Counted from the first letter of the stretch, positions 1-5,808 are shown. The stretch is 5,808 bases of DNA from Actinomycetota bacterium (GCA_019347725.1 JAHWKV010000084.1:1-5808), one strand, 5' to 3'. Notes: generated by a model from the letters alone, not told the origin. Program-made: numbers and translations.

Positions 1-210
1 GGCGCCCGGCAGCAGGGCGAGCTGGTCGGCCGCATCGTCATGAGCCGCGAGGAGCTGTCGGAGACGACGCACCGCGCGATGGACGCGCACGAGGTGCTCG
101 GCGCGGTGCGCAGCGAGCACGACGAGGCGCGCGCGGCCGTCAACGCGAACGAAGAGGACCTCAAGGTCCTGCGCGCGCGGCTCGAGGCGGGCTCGCAGCG
201 CATCAACGCG
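1..210 (+). CDS. Fragment of an unidentified charged helical protein, both ends missing
   Basis: I do not recognise this protein. Frame 1 is open from the first base, giving about 70 residues rich in Glu, Arg and Ala with few prolines and regularly spaced Leu/Val/Ala, so a long helix or coiled coil is likely. Coding is supported by codon use: nearly every third position is G or C (GAA is the one clear exception), and G+C is about 74%, against roughly 60-65% in the rest of the window. The frame has no stop near hemA; it stays open to 378, but beyond about 210 it only reads the antisense of hemA, so the true gene is broken near 203-220. The ATG at 40 has no clear ribosome binding site, and the open frame reaches the window edge, so the real start is probably outside. 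Codon use unlike all the neighbours suggests DNA from another, very GC-rich source. Confidence 0.45.
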
Positions 211-220
211 TGGAGTCGAG
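203..220. other. Probable junction between unrelated sequences
   Basis: Left of this point the sequence is about 74% G+C and reads as a plus-strand gene with almost exclusive G/C third positions. Right of it G+C drops to about 60% and the minus-strand hemA C-terminus begins. The left gene has no stop here and the hemA stop (203-205) lies in the GC-rich side, so neither gene ends naturally. An ACGCGT (MluI-type) hexamer sits at 206-211, which may be chance. Assembly or amplification chimerism is the simplest explanation; a real rearrangement is possible. Confidence 0.5.
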
Positions 221-1405
221 GCGAAAGATTTTTCGGATGGTGGCACGATCGGCGTCGTTGCACCGCCTTAACTCCACCGTCGGTCCGTGTAGCAGTTTGT
301 TGGCGATCCGGTTGCCCAGCTCCTCTATTTTGGCGAACTGTTCGGGAGGTACGTCGAGCGATCCCGCTATTCTGTTGACCTCTTCCTCGACGATTTCCTG
401 GGCAAAAGCTCGCAGTTCCTGAATAGCAGGTCCCGAAGCCCGGGTATCGGCCCAGTGCATCAGGTCCGCCACCTCTTTTTTGACCATCGACTCTGCGTCG
501 ATCATGGCGTCGGTGATCTCGGGCCCCCGGGGCCCGGGGAGTTGTTCCAGATCGACCACTTCCAGATATCCGCGGCTTCGGGCATCCACCACGCTGGGCG
601 CAGAAAGGTCCAGCACCAGCAGATCGGACCTGTCGTGGTCTGAAAAGTCGGCTTGGTTCAGTTTCAAATCGCCGGAGAGCGCCACTATTACCACGTCCAC
701 CGTTTCAAGCAGGGACGGCAGTTTGTCCAGGGTATGGACGTCGTCGGAATCGAGCTCGTCGGCCAGCTGTATGGCCGACGCGAGGGTACGGCTCGCGATG
801 GTAAGTTTCGCCCCGGCCTTGCGGCACCCAGACGCCGCGTCCCGCGCGATTTCACCCGCTCCGACGATGAGCGTATGCGTGCCGTCCAGGCCGTCGAACC
901 GGCTGTTCAGGTAGTCGGCTGCAATGTCGCCGATGGAGCGGCCCAGGCGCCCGAGAGGCGTCTCGTTGCGCACCCGGCGGCCGAGGCGGATGGCTCGCCC
1001 GAAGATGTTGTTAAGTGATGGGCCGGTCGCGCCTGCTTCCTGCGCCAGCACCAGGGCCTGTCTGACCTGGCTCAGCACTTGGGGTTCACCGATGACGAGC
1101 GAGTCCAGGCCACAGGCCACCCGGAAGAGGTGCTCGATGGCGTCGGCGCCCTGCATGAACCGCACGTCATGGTGGTCGGTCGGCAGCAGCCCCGGCATGA
1201 TGGCCGCAACTGAGTGCACCACGTCGGCTTCCAGGCCGTCGCCCGTAGCGTAGATCTCGGTGCGGTGACAGGTGGAAAGCACCAGCAACTCGGCTAGTCC
1301 CGGGTGGGGAGCTGCCAGCAGGTCCTTCTGACTCTGCTCGTCTAGAGAGAGCCGTTCGCGCAACTCCTGAGGAGACTGCCGTCCGGCGCTTAGGGCAACA
1401 ATCAT
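203..1405 (-). CDS. hemA: Glutamyl-tRNA reductase (GluTR)
   Basis: Performs the first committed step of C5-pathway tetrapyrrole synthesis: NADPH-dependent reduction of Glu-tRNA(Glu) to glutamate-1-semialdehyde in the cytoplasm. The 400 residues are family-sized. The catalytic domain (about 1-150) has LSTCHRTEIYA with the nucleophile Cys46, and the family signature region HLFRVACGLDSLVIGEPQV with His92. The NADPH domain (about 170-300) has VGAGEIARDAA at 181-191. A C-terminal helical dimerisation domain ends in NKLLHGPTVELRR and IRKIFRLD. It is divergent: the usual Asn after the catalytic Cys is His47, the N-terminal 'SHRTAP' type motif reads SAGRQSP, and the usual 'DLAVPR' reads DLSAPS. Translation starts 4 bases after the hemH stop with no good ribosome binding site, which suggests translational coupling. 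The last few residues (STR) and the stop fall at the suspected junction and may not be native. Family assignment is firm; activity is inferred. Confidence 0.93.
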   Translation of the reverse strand: MIVALSAGRQSPQELRERLSLDEQSQKDLLAAPHPGLAELLVLSTCHRTEIYATGDGLEADVVHSVAAIMPGLLPTDHHDVRFMQGADAIEHLFRVACGLDSLVIGEPQVLSQVRQALVLAQEAGATGPSLNNIFGRAIRLGRRVRNETPLGRLGRSIGDIAADYLNSRFDGLDGTHTLIVGAGEIARDAASGCRKAGAKLTIASRTLASAIQLADELDSDDVHTLDKLPSLLETVDVVIVALSGDLKLNQADFSDHDRSDLLVLDLSAPSVVDARSRGYLEVVDLEQLPGPRGPEITDAMIDAESMVKKEVADLMHWADTRASGPAIQELRAFAQEIVEEEVNRIAGSLDVPPEQFAKIEELGNRIANKLLHGPTVELRRCNDADRATIRKIFRLDSTR

Positions 1406-1409
1406 ATGG

Positions 1410-2321
1410 TTAGCCAGAGTACCCTATGACTACGTCGGCCAGGCTGTGAATGAACCGCGGATCGGCGTTGGGAGAGGCAATTCTTCTGAGTTCCAAGCCG
1501 ATCTCGTCGGCCAGCTCCTTGCATTCGACGTCCACGTCGAACAGGACCTCCAGGTGGTCGGCGACGAACCCGACGGGAGCGATCAGGGCGCGGCGGCCCC
1601 CCTCGTGCTTGAACTGACGCAGCCGCTCCAAAATGTCCGGTCCCAGCCATGGCTCACCGGTGGCGCTGGCGCTTTGCCAGCCCGTCTCAAAGTTACCGAT
1701 GCCTGATGCGTTGGCGAATACCCGCGCCGAATCGGCCAGTTGGTCCGCATACGGGTCACCCTGTTCAACGATACGGGCGGGGATACTGTGCGCGGTGAAG
1801 AAGACCCGAGTGTCCTCATCGGTTGTGTCCCAACCGACCAGCGCCTCTTTTAAGTTGGATGCCACCAGTTCTACAAAAGCCGGATGGGCGTACCAGGACG
1901 GGACCATGGTCAGCTCCAATTGAGCGCCGGCGGCATCTCGGGCGGCGAGGATGCGCTTTTGGTACTCGCCGATGCTCTTGGCGGAGTAGTGGGGCGCCAG
2001 CACGAGGCCGGTCACCTTCCGGATACCTCGACCTGCGATCTCGCGGACGGTTTCGGCGATGAACGGGTGCCAGTGCTTCATTCCGGTGAACACCTCGAAT
2101 GTTCCCGGGGAGCGCCTGTGCAGGTCCTCGGCCAGAACGTCGGCCTGTCGTTGGGTGATTTCGTTGAGCGGCGAGCCGCCGATGCGCTGGTAACGGTTTA
2201 CCAGCGTTTTGAGCGCTCCTTCAGACGGTGGCCGGCCTCCGCGTATGTCGGTGAAGTAAGGCTCGATCTCCTCGGTAGAGCGGGGACTTCCGTAGGCCAT
2301 GAGCAAGACTGCGGTGGTCAT
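1410..2321 (-). CDS. hemH: Ferrochelatase, probably coproporphyrin-type (CpfC)
   Basis: Inserts Fe2+ into a porphyrin near the end of heme synthesis. The 303-residue protein has the compact layout of Bacillus subtilis HemH/CpfC along its whole length: LLMAYGSP at the N-terminus, RYQRIGGSPL (43-52), LAPHYS (108-113), FFTAHSIP (174-181), GWQS and PWLGPD (214-230), and PVGFVADHLEVL (249-260). By alignment to the family, His178 and Glu258 match the metal-insertion residues, and Tyr10 matches the tyrosine that contacts iron-coproporphyrin in the Bacillus enzyme. Cys267 is its only cysteine, so it cannot carry the [2Fe-2S] cluster found in several actinobacterial ferrochelatases. No membrane segment is visible. 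The ATG overlaps the hemE stop by four bases (2318-2321), and hemA follows 4 bases after its stop. I infer coproporphyrin III as substrate; a protoporphyrin role cannot be excluded because the other late genes are not in view. Confidence 0.95.
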   Translation of the reverse strand: MTTAVLLMAYGSPRSTEEIEPYFTDIRGGRPPSEGALKTLVNRYQRIGGSPLNEITQRQADVLAEDLHRRSPGTFEVFTGMKHWHPFIAETVREIAGRGIRKVTGLVLAPHYSAKSIGEYQKRILAARDAAGAQLELTMVPSWYAHPAFVELVASNLKEALVGWDTTDEDTRVFFTAHSIPARIVEQGDPYADQLADSARVFANASGIGNFETGWQSASATGEPWLGPDILERLRQFKHEGGRRALIAPVGFVADHLEVLFDVDVECKELADEIGLELRRIASPNADPRFIHSLADVVIGYSG

Positions 2322-3361
2322 GAGGTTCCGTATTCGTGAACTGCGTCGACCAGGGCTTTGAGGTTGTCCAGCGGAGAGTCCGGAAGCACCCCGTGCCCGA
2401 GATTGAAGATGTGCCCCGGCCGACCGCCGGCCCTGCCCAGTATGTCCTCGGCGCCGGCGAGCACCTCTGCACGGCTGCCCAGCAGAGTCTTGGGGTCCAG
2501 GTTGCCCTGGATGGCTCGATCAACTCCGATGCGCTCCCACGCGAGGTCCAGCGGCACCCGCCAGTCCACGCCGACGACCTCCGGGTCGGGCTGAGCCATC
2601 AGATCCAGCATTGCGGAGGTGTTGGTGCCGAAGTGGATCCGGGGTACGCCGAGTTCGGCCGTTTCGGCAAAGATGCGTGCCGAGTAGGGAAGTGCGAACT
2701 CTTCGTAGGCGGCAGGCTCAAGCTTTCCGGCCCAGCTGTCGAACAACTGCAGAGCCCTAGCGCCGGCATGCACCTGGCGAGCCATGTAGTCGACGAGCAC
2801 CGTCGTAAGTGCCTCCATCAGCGCGTGCCAGGTGCCGGGGTCTTGCTGTATCAGGGCCTTGGTGTTGGTGAGATGCGGGTCGGGCCTACCCTCCACGAGG
2901 TAGCTGGCCAGCGTAAAAGGTGCTCCGGCAAACCCGATCATGGGGACCCGCCCTTCGACGTCTGTGGCCACCAGGCGCATGGCTTCGAACAGGTCGGGCA
3001 GCTCTTCGGCGGCGGGGATGGAACTCAAGCGTTGCACTGCCTGCATCGATCGGATCGGGTCGTCTACCACGGGCCCGGTGCCTTCGACTATCTCATAGTG
3101 GATTCCCAGGCACGTCACCGGCGTCATGATGTCGGCAAAGATGATCGCTGCATCGACGTCCAGCTCGTCGAGCGGCATGAGGGTCACCTCGGCGCACAGT
3201 TCCGGTGTGCTGGCAACCTCCTTAAAGCTGTAGCGCTTGCGCAGAACACGGTAGGCGGGCAGGCTGCGTCCGGCCTGGCGCATCATCCATAAAGGTGTCG
3301 TATCGACCTTCTGGCGCCGGCAGGCGCGCTCAAAACGTACGGAACGAGGGTTGGGAGCCAT
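2318..3361 (-). CDS. hemE: Uroporphyrinogen III decarboxylase (UroD)
   Basis: Removes four carboxyl groups from uroporphyrinogen III to give coproporphyrinogen III, a cofactor-free cytoplasmic reaction. The 347-residue product is normal for the family and shows both classical signatures: PLWMMRQAGR (23-32; Arg28 and Arg32 bind substrate carboxylates) and GFAGAPFTLASYLVEG (143-158, with Tyr154). IIFADIMTP holds Asp77, the equivalent of the essential aspartate (human Asp86). FDSWAG carries Ser209 and FNLGHGVLP carries His323. The start at 3361 gives the expected short lead-in (NPRSVRFERACRR) before the first motif. It is the first gene of the leftward operon: its TGA overlaps the hemH ATG. No convincing ribosome binding site precedes the ATG, but a promoter-like TATCTT lies 11 bases upstream, so the message may be nearly leaderless. 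Product feeds HemH after oxidation by an enzyme not encoded here. Confidence 0.97.
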   Translation of the reverse strand: MAPNPRSVRFERACRRQKVDTTPLWMMRQAGRSLPAYRVLRKRYSFKEVASTPELCAEVTLMPLDELDVDAAIIFADIMTPVTCLGIHYEIVEGTGPVVDDPIRSMQAVQRLSSIPAAEELPDLFEAMRLVATDVEGRVPMIGFAGAPFTLASYLVEGRPDPHLTNTKALIQQDPGTWHALMEALTTVLVDYMARQVHAGARALQLFDSWAGKLEPAAYEEFALPYSARIFAETAELGVPRIHFGTNTSAMLDLMAQPDPEVVGVDWRVPLDLAWERIGVDRAIQGNLDPKTLLGSRAEVLAGAEDILGRAGGRPGHIFNLGHGVLPDSPLDNLKALVDAVHEYGTS

Positions 3362-3372
3362 GGTTGAGGCCC

Positions 3373-3400
3373 AAGATACCGCACCGGCGGCGGCTGTCCC
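3373..3400 (-). promoter_or_regulatory. Possible hemE-hemH-hemA promoter
   Basis: On the minus strand, GGGACA (3400-3395, 4 of 6 matches to the sigma70-type -35) is followed after 16 bases by TATCTT (3378-3373, 4 of 6 to the -10). Transcription would then begin about five bases before the hemE ATG, giving an almost leaderless message, which would fit the lack of a ribosome binding site there. Both boxes are imperfect, and in GC-rich DNA such matches can arise by chance. Confidence 0.25.
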
Positions 3401-3403
3401 TGC

Positions 3404-3424
3404 CCGGCCGCGCTCTACGGCCGG
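3404..3424. repeat. GC-only inverted repeat in the divergent intergenic region
   Basis: CCGGCCG (3404-3410) and CGGCCGG (3418-3424) are perfect inverted arms around a 7-base spacer. It lies just upstream of the possible hemE promoter and between the two operons, so it could bind a dimeric regulator. No T-run follows on either strand, so it is not an intrinsic terminator. A short GC-only palindrome is also easy to get by chance in this genome. Confidence 0.35.
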
Positions 3425-3446
3425 CGCAGAACCTCCCGTCTAGGAC

Positions 3447-3462
3447 TGTAAGTTGTAAGAAT
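3447..3462 (+). promoter_or_regulatory. Possible gatCAB promoter -10 region
   Basis: A locally AT-rich stretch in the otherwise GC-rich spacer holds two overlapping -10 candidates: TAAGTT (3449-3454) and AAGAAT (3457-3462) preceded by TG at an extended -10 position. Neither has a convincing -35 at the right distance. With the first candidate, transcription would start near 3461, just before the hairpin at 3464-3497; with the second it would start inside the hairpin. The assignment is weak. Confidence 0.25.
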
Positions 3463-3463
3463 G

Positions 3464-3497
3464 GTTGCTCCCGTTCACTTCGTCGAGCGGGAGCAGC
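3464..3497 (+). promoter_or_regulatory. Hairpin in the gatC leader
   Basis: The arm GTTGCTCCCGTTC (3464-3476) pairs with GAGCGGGAGCAGC (3485-3497) over 13 consecutive positions, 11 Watson-Crick and two G-U, leaving the 8-base loop ACTTCGTC. The stem ends 8 bases before the gatC ribosome binding site and leaves it free. No U-run follows, so it is not a terminator, and it is too small for a T-box leader. It may stabilise the 5' end of the mRNA, bind a regulator as RNA, or act as a DNA operator. The pairing is directly visible; the role is inference. Confidence 0.55.
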
Positions 3498-3505
3498 AGC
3501 CGGTT

Positions 3506-3513
3506 AGGAAGGA
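3506..3513 (+). promoter_or_regulatory. gatC ribosome binding site
   Basis: AGGAAGGA lies 6 bases before the ATG at 3520. It is the clearest Shine-Dalgarno sequence at any start in the window and fixes the gatC start. Confidence 0.8.
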
Positions 3514-3519
3514 ACTGTC

Positions 3520-3813
3520 ATGGGCATCGACGACAAGCAGGTGGAGCACGTGGCCAAGCTGGCGCGTCTGGAGCTGAGCGAGAAGGAGAAAGAATTGTTC
3601 GGCTCCCAATTGTCGGCCATTTTGGAGCACGCGGAGAACGTCTCGGCCCTGGACACCCAAGGCGTAGTTCCGACGTCGCACAGCGTGCCCTTGCTCAATG
3701 TGATGAGGCCCGACGTACCGCACGAGCCTCTGCAGCAGGCGGAGGCCCTGGCCAACGCACCGGTGGCCGAGTCGGGACATTTCAGGGTGCCGCGCATCAT
3801 GGAGGGCGAATGA
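3520..3813 (+). CDS. gatC: Asp-tRNA(Asn)/Glu-tRNA(Gln) amidotransferase subunit C
   Basis: Small structural subunit of the GatCAB transamidosome. It wraps around the GatA-GatB interface and stabilises GatA but has no catalytic site. The 97 residues are normal for the family. The N-terminal helix region QVEHVAKLARLELSEKE (7-23) is the standard GatC pattern, followed by the AILEHAENVSALDT helix, the TSHSVPLLNVMRPD linker and the C-terminal FRVPRIME segment that family members use to contact the other subunits. A strong ribosome binding site precedes the ATG. First gene of the rightward operon: its TGA (3811-3813) overlaps the gatA ATG (3810-3812). Regulation may involve the hairpin in its leader. 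Confidence 0.95.
   Translation: MGIDDKQVEHVAKLARLELSEKEKELFGSQLSAILEHAENVSALDTQGVVPTSHSVPLLNVMRPDVPHEPLQQAEALANAPVAESGHFRVPRIMEGE
3801..3805 (+). promoter_or_regulatory. gatA ribosome binding site inside the gatC end
   Basis: GGAGG sits within the last gatC codons, 4 bases before the ATG at 3810. Together with the ATGA overlap it supports 3810 as the gatA start rather than the longer upstream open frame that runs through gatC. Confidence 0.65.
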
Positions 3814-5285
3814 CGAAAAAGTTGTGGGAGCACACCGGCCATGAGCTGGCCGGGATGGTAGCTGCCGGTGACGTCAGCGCCGTTGAGGTGACCGATTCGG
3901 TCATCGTCCGCATGGAACAGGTAGAGCCCGACGTCCATGCCTACCTCACGCCGACGGCCGAGCGAGCCCGGGCCGACGCCCGGAGGATCGACCACGCCAA
4001 GGCCGCCGGCGAAAGACTAGGGCCTCTGGCCGGGGTGCCGATGACCTTGAAGGACATCATCTGCACCGAGGGTGTGCGCACCAGCGCGGCCTCGAAGATC
4101 TTGCAGAACTACATTCCCCCCTACTCCGCCACGGTGGCCGAACGGATGGCCGCAGCCGGGCTGCCGTTGCTTGGTAAGACCAACCTCGACGAGTTCGCTA
4201 TGGGCTCGTCAACCGAGAACTCCGCCTACGGCCCCACCTGCAACCCCTGGGACCTCGGGCGGGTGCCCGGAGGCTCCTCCGGCGGCAGCGCCGCCGCGGT
4301 AGCGGCCGGGCAGGCGGTGGTCGGTCTTGGTACCGACACCGGCGGGAGTATTCGCCAGCCGGCAGGGCTGTGCGGAGTGGTGGGGCTCAAGCCGACCTAC
4401 GGCCTGGTCTCCCGATACGGTCTTATCGCGTTTGCTTCTTCGCTCGACCAGGCGGGTCCGATCACCAGAGACGTGCGGGATGCTGCGCTGGTGCTGCAGA
4501 CCATTGCCGGTCACGACCCCAAAGACTCGACGTCGCTGCCCAACCCGGTGCCCGACTACTCGGCCAAACTGGACGAGGGGATCGACGGCCTGAAGATCGG
4601 AGTGGTCAAGCAGATCTCACTGCAGGGCGTGAGCGAGGCGGTGCAGACTCGTTTCCGCGAGGCGGTGTCGATCCTGGAAAAGCTGGGGGCCCAGGTGGGC
4701 GAGGTGTCGCTGCCCACGTTCGATTACGGCATCGACATCTACTACCTCATCGCCCCCTCGGAGGCGTCGAGCAACCTGGCCCGCTACGAGGGGGTTCGGT
4801 TCGGTCTTAGAATCGATGCTCCGGATGTGCTGAGCATGAATTCCAGGACGCGGGCGGCGGGCTTCGGCGCGGAGGTCAAAAGAAGAATCATGCTGGGTAC
4901 CTACTGCCTGTCGGCCGGTTATTACGATGCCTACTATCTCAAAGCTCAAAAGGCCCGGACGCTGATCCGTGAGGACTTTGACCGCGCTTACAAGGATTTC
5001 GACTTGCTGATCTCGCCTAGCTCGCCCACCACCGCCTTTGCGATGGGGGAGAAGCTGCAGGACCCGCTGACGATGTACCTTTCCGACGTTTGCAACGTAC
5101 CGACCTCCCTGGCCGGAGCTGCAGCGATGAGCGTGCCGTGCGGGGTTTCGGACGAGGACGGCATGCCGGTGGGCATCCAGTTCATGGTGCCTGCGTTGGG
5201 GGAGGTGACGATGCTAAAAGCGGCGTACGCCTTTGAACAGGAACTTGCTTTCGACGCCAAACCGCCGATATGGAGCGCCTCATGA
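3810..5285 (+). CDS. gatA: Asp-tRNA(Asn)/Glu-tRNA(Gln) amidotransferase subunit A (glutaminase)
   Basis: Hydrolyses glutamine and supplies ammonia, channelled to GatB, to convert Glu-tRNA(Gln) (and often Asp-tRNA(Asn)) to the amide form. The 491 residues match the usual 480-490. The amidase-signature Ser-cisSer-Lys triad is intact: Lys81 in [11 protein letters not shown], cis-Ser156 in [11 protein letters not shown], and nucleophile Ser180 in [13 protein letters not shown]. The offsets equal those of the Staphylococcus aureus enzyme (Lys79, Ser154, Ser178). [20 protein letters not shown] (123-142) and [12 protein letters not shown] (194-205) are also typical of GatA rather than generic amidases, as is [17 protein letters not shown] near the C-terminus. 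I chose the start at 3810 over an open-frame extension from 3465 because it begins at the family N-terminus, has an internal GGAGG, and overlaps the gatC stop as ATGA. The stop overlaps the gatB ATG the same way, so the subunits are probably made by coupled translation. Confidence 0.97.
   Translation: MTKKLWEHTGHELAGMVAAGDVSAVEVTDSVIVRMEQVEPDVHAYLTPTAERARADARRIDHAKAAGERLGPLAGVPMTLKDIICTEGVRTSAASKILQNYIPPYSATVAERMAAAGLPLLGKTNLDEFAMGSSTENSAYGPTCNPWDLGRVPGGSSGGSAAAVAAGQAVVGLGTDTGGSIRQPAGLCGVVGLKPTYGLVSRYGLIAFASSLDQAGPITRDVRDAALVLQTIAGHDPKDSTSLPNPVPDYSAKLDEGIDGLKIGVVKQISLQGVSEAVQTRFREAVSILEKLGAQVGEVSLPTFDYGIDIYYLIAPSEASSNLARYEGVRFGLRIDAPDVLSMNSRTRAAGFGAEVKRRIMLGTYCLSAGYYDAYYLKAQKARTLIREDFDRAYKDFDLLISPSSPTTAFAMGEKLQDPLTMYLSDVCNVPTSLAGAAAMSVPCGVSDEDGMPVGIQFMVPALGEVTMLKAAYAFEQELAFDAKPPIWSAS
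5272..5275 (+). promoter_or_regulatory. gatB ribosome binding site that decides the start
   Basis: GGAG lies 6 bases before the ATG at 5282. An earlier in-frame ATG at 5270 lacks any upstream purine-rich site, and its codon touches this GGAG, so 5282 is the better start. Confidence 0.6.
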
Positions 5286-5808
5286 GCTCGGAGTTGGTTA
5301 CCACCATCGGCCTCGAGGTCCATGTGGAGCTCAAAACGGCCACCAAGATGTTCTGCGGCTGCCCCGTAGGTTTCGGCGGCGAGCCCAACACCCGAGTGTG
5401 TCCGGTGTGCCTGGGCCACCCCGGCACCCTGCCGACGATGAATGCCAGGGCCATCGAGTACACCACCAAGATCGCTATGGCGTTGGGCTGCGAGGTGACG
5501 CCGCACTCTGTTTTCCACCGGAAAAACTACTTCTACCCGGACATGCCCAAGAACTACCAGATCTCCCAGTACGATCTGCCGATCGGAACCCACGGCGTGC
5601 TCGACGTCGATGTCGACGGCCGGCGCCATAAGGTCGGCATCACCCGGGCCCACCTGGAGGAGGACACCGGCAAATCGCTGCATATAGGCGGCGGTGGGCG
5701 TATCCACGACGCCGACTACAGCTTGGAGGATTTCAACCGGGCCGGTACGCCCTTGGTGGAGATTGTAAGCGAGCCCGACATCACGTCGGCGGAGGTGGCC
5801 CGCGCGTA
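5282..5808 (+). CDS. gatB: Asp-tRNA(Asn)/Glu-tRNA(Gln) amidotransferase subunit B, N-terminal part
   Basis: The tRNA-binding and kinase subunit: it phosphorylates the glutamyl (or aspartyl) group on mischarged tRNA with ATP and replaces the phosphate with ammonia from GatA. Only the first 175 residues are present, out of roughly 480 usual; the frame is open at the window edge. Visible family motifs are [11 protein letters not shown] (9-19) with the acidic and His residues of the kinase site, a cysteine set CGC (25-27) and CPVC (40-43) of the metal-binding type, [19 protein letters not shown] (80-98), HLEEDTGK (124-131), and the signature [17 protein letters not shown] (150-166). The start at 5282 is preferred (ATGA overlap with gatA, GGAG 6 bases upstream); a start at 5270 would add only four residues (MERL). 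Nothing looks broken apart from the window cut. Confidence 0.96.
   Translation, partial: MSSELVTTIGLEVHVELKTATKMFCGCPVGFGGEPNTRVCPVCLGHPGTLPTMNARAIEYTTKIAMALGCEVTPHSVFHRKNYFYPDMPKNYQISQYDLPIGTHGVLDVDVDGRRHKVGITRAHLEEDTGKSLHIGGGGRIHDADYSLEDFNRAGTPLVEIVSEPDITSAEVARA

Noticed and set aside
211..378. Continuation of the left-end plus-strand frame
   Set aside because: Past about 210 the codon pattern collapses and the frame reads only the antisense of the hemA C-terminus, so the extension is not treated as real protein.
480..1253. Several plus-strand open frames across hemA
   Set aside because: All are antisense shadows of hemA with no domain or plausible start context.
2336..3292. 318-codon open frame on the plus strand
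   Set aside because: It is the exact antisense of hemE, whose family motifs are intact. Long antisense open frames are expected in GC-rich genes, and its translation shows no recognisable domain.
3464..3497. Leader hairpin as an intrinsic terminator or T-box
   Set aside because: No T-run follows on either strand, and the 158-base spacer is too short and lacks the multi-stem layout of a T-box leader.
3465..3809. N-terminal extension of gatA (115 extra codons)
   Set aside because: It runs through gatC in another frame; the family start, GGAGG and ATGA overlap all support 3810.
5270..5281. Earlier gatB start codon
   Set aside because: No ribosome binding site upstream of it, while GGAG is correctly placed for the ATG at 5282.
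4988..5707. 239-codon open frame on the minus strand
   Set aside because: Antisense to the end of gatA and the start of gatB, both clearly coding; no ribosome binding site or family motif.
1..5808. CRISPR arrays, insertion sequences, tRNA or rRNA genes, or a new defence system
   Set aside because: I saw no regularly spaced repeats, transposase motifs, tRNA-like cloverleafs or rRNA segments; apart from the left end, the window is filled by known housekeeping genes.

Overview
The window carries two divergent, tightly packed housekeeping operons from a GC-rich bacterium (about 60-65% G+C in the lines I counted), plus about 210 bases at the left end that appear to come from other DNA. The protein style fits Gram-positive-type lineages, most likely Actinomycetota: a Bacillus-like coproporphyrin-type ferrochelatase, GluTR-based (C5) heme synthesis, and a gatCAB operon with a GatC of the 'HVAKLARLELSE' type. 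The phylum is an inference from motifs, not from a search.

Layout. Positions 1-~210 (+): fragment of an unidentified, charged, helical protein, about 74% G+C, with almost every third codon position G or C. Positions 203-220: abrupt composition change and the end of hemA, a probable assembly or amplification chimera or a rearrangement end. Positions 3361 down to 203 (-): hemE, hemH (cpfC) and hemA in that transcription order, linked by a 4-base overlap and a 4-base gap. Positions 3362-3519: 158-base divergent intergenic region with weak promoter-like sequences, a GC-only inverted repeat, and a 13-bp hairpin just upstream of the gatC ribosome binding site. Positions 3520-5808 (+): gatC, gatA and gatB (cut by the window end), each junction an ATGA overlap.

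How the genes work together. HemA starts tetrapyrrole synthesis by reducing Glu-tRNA(Glu). HemE makes coproporphyrinogen III, and HemH inserts iron, probably into coproporphyrin III. The middle-pathway genes (hemL, hemB, hemC, hemD) and the oxidase and decarboxylase steps are not in the window. GatCAB amidates Glu-tRNA(Gln), and often Asp-tRNA(Asn), to the correct aminoacyl-tRNA. The two operons therefore both use glutamyl-tRNA and diverge from one short control region.

I do not see an undescribed biological system here. The points most worth checking are the foreign left end, the divergent active-site neighbourhood of HemA, and the leader hairpin of gatCAB.
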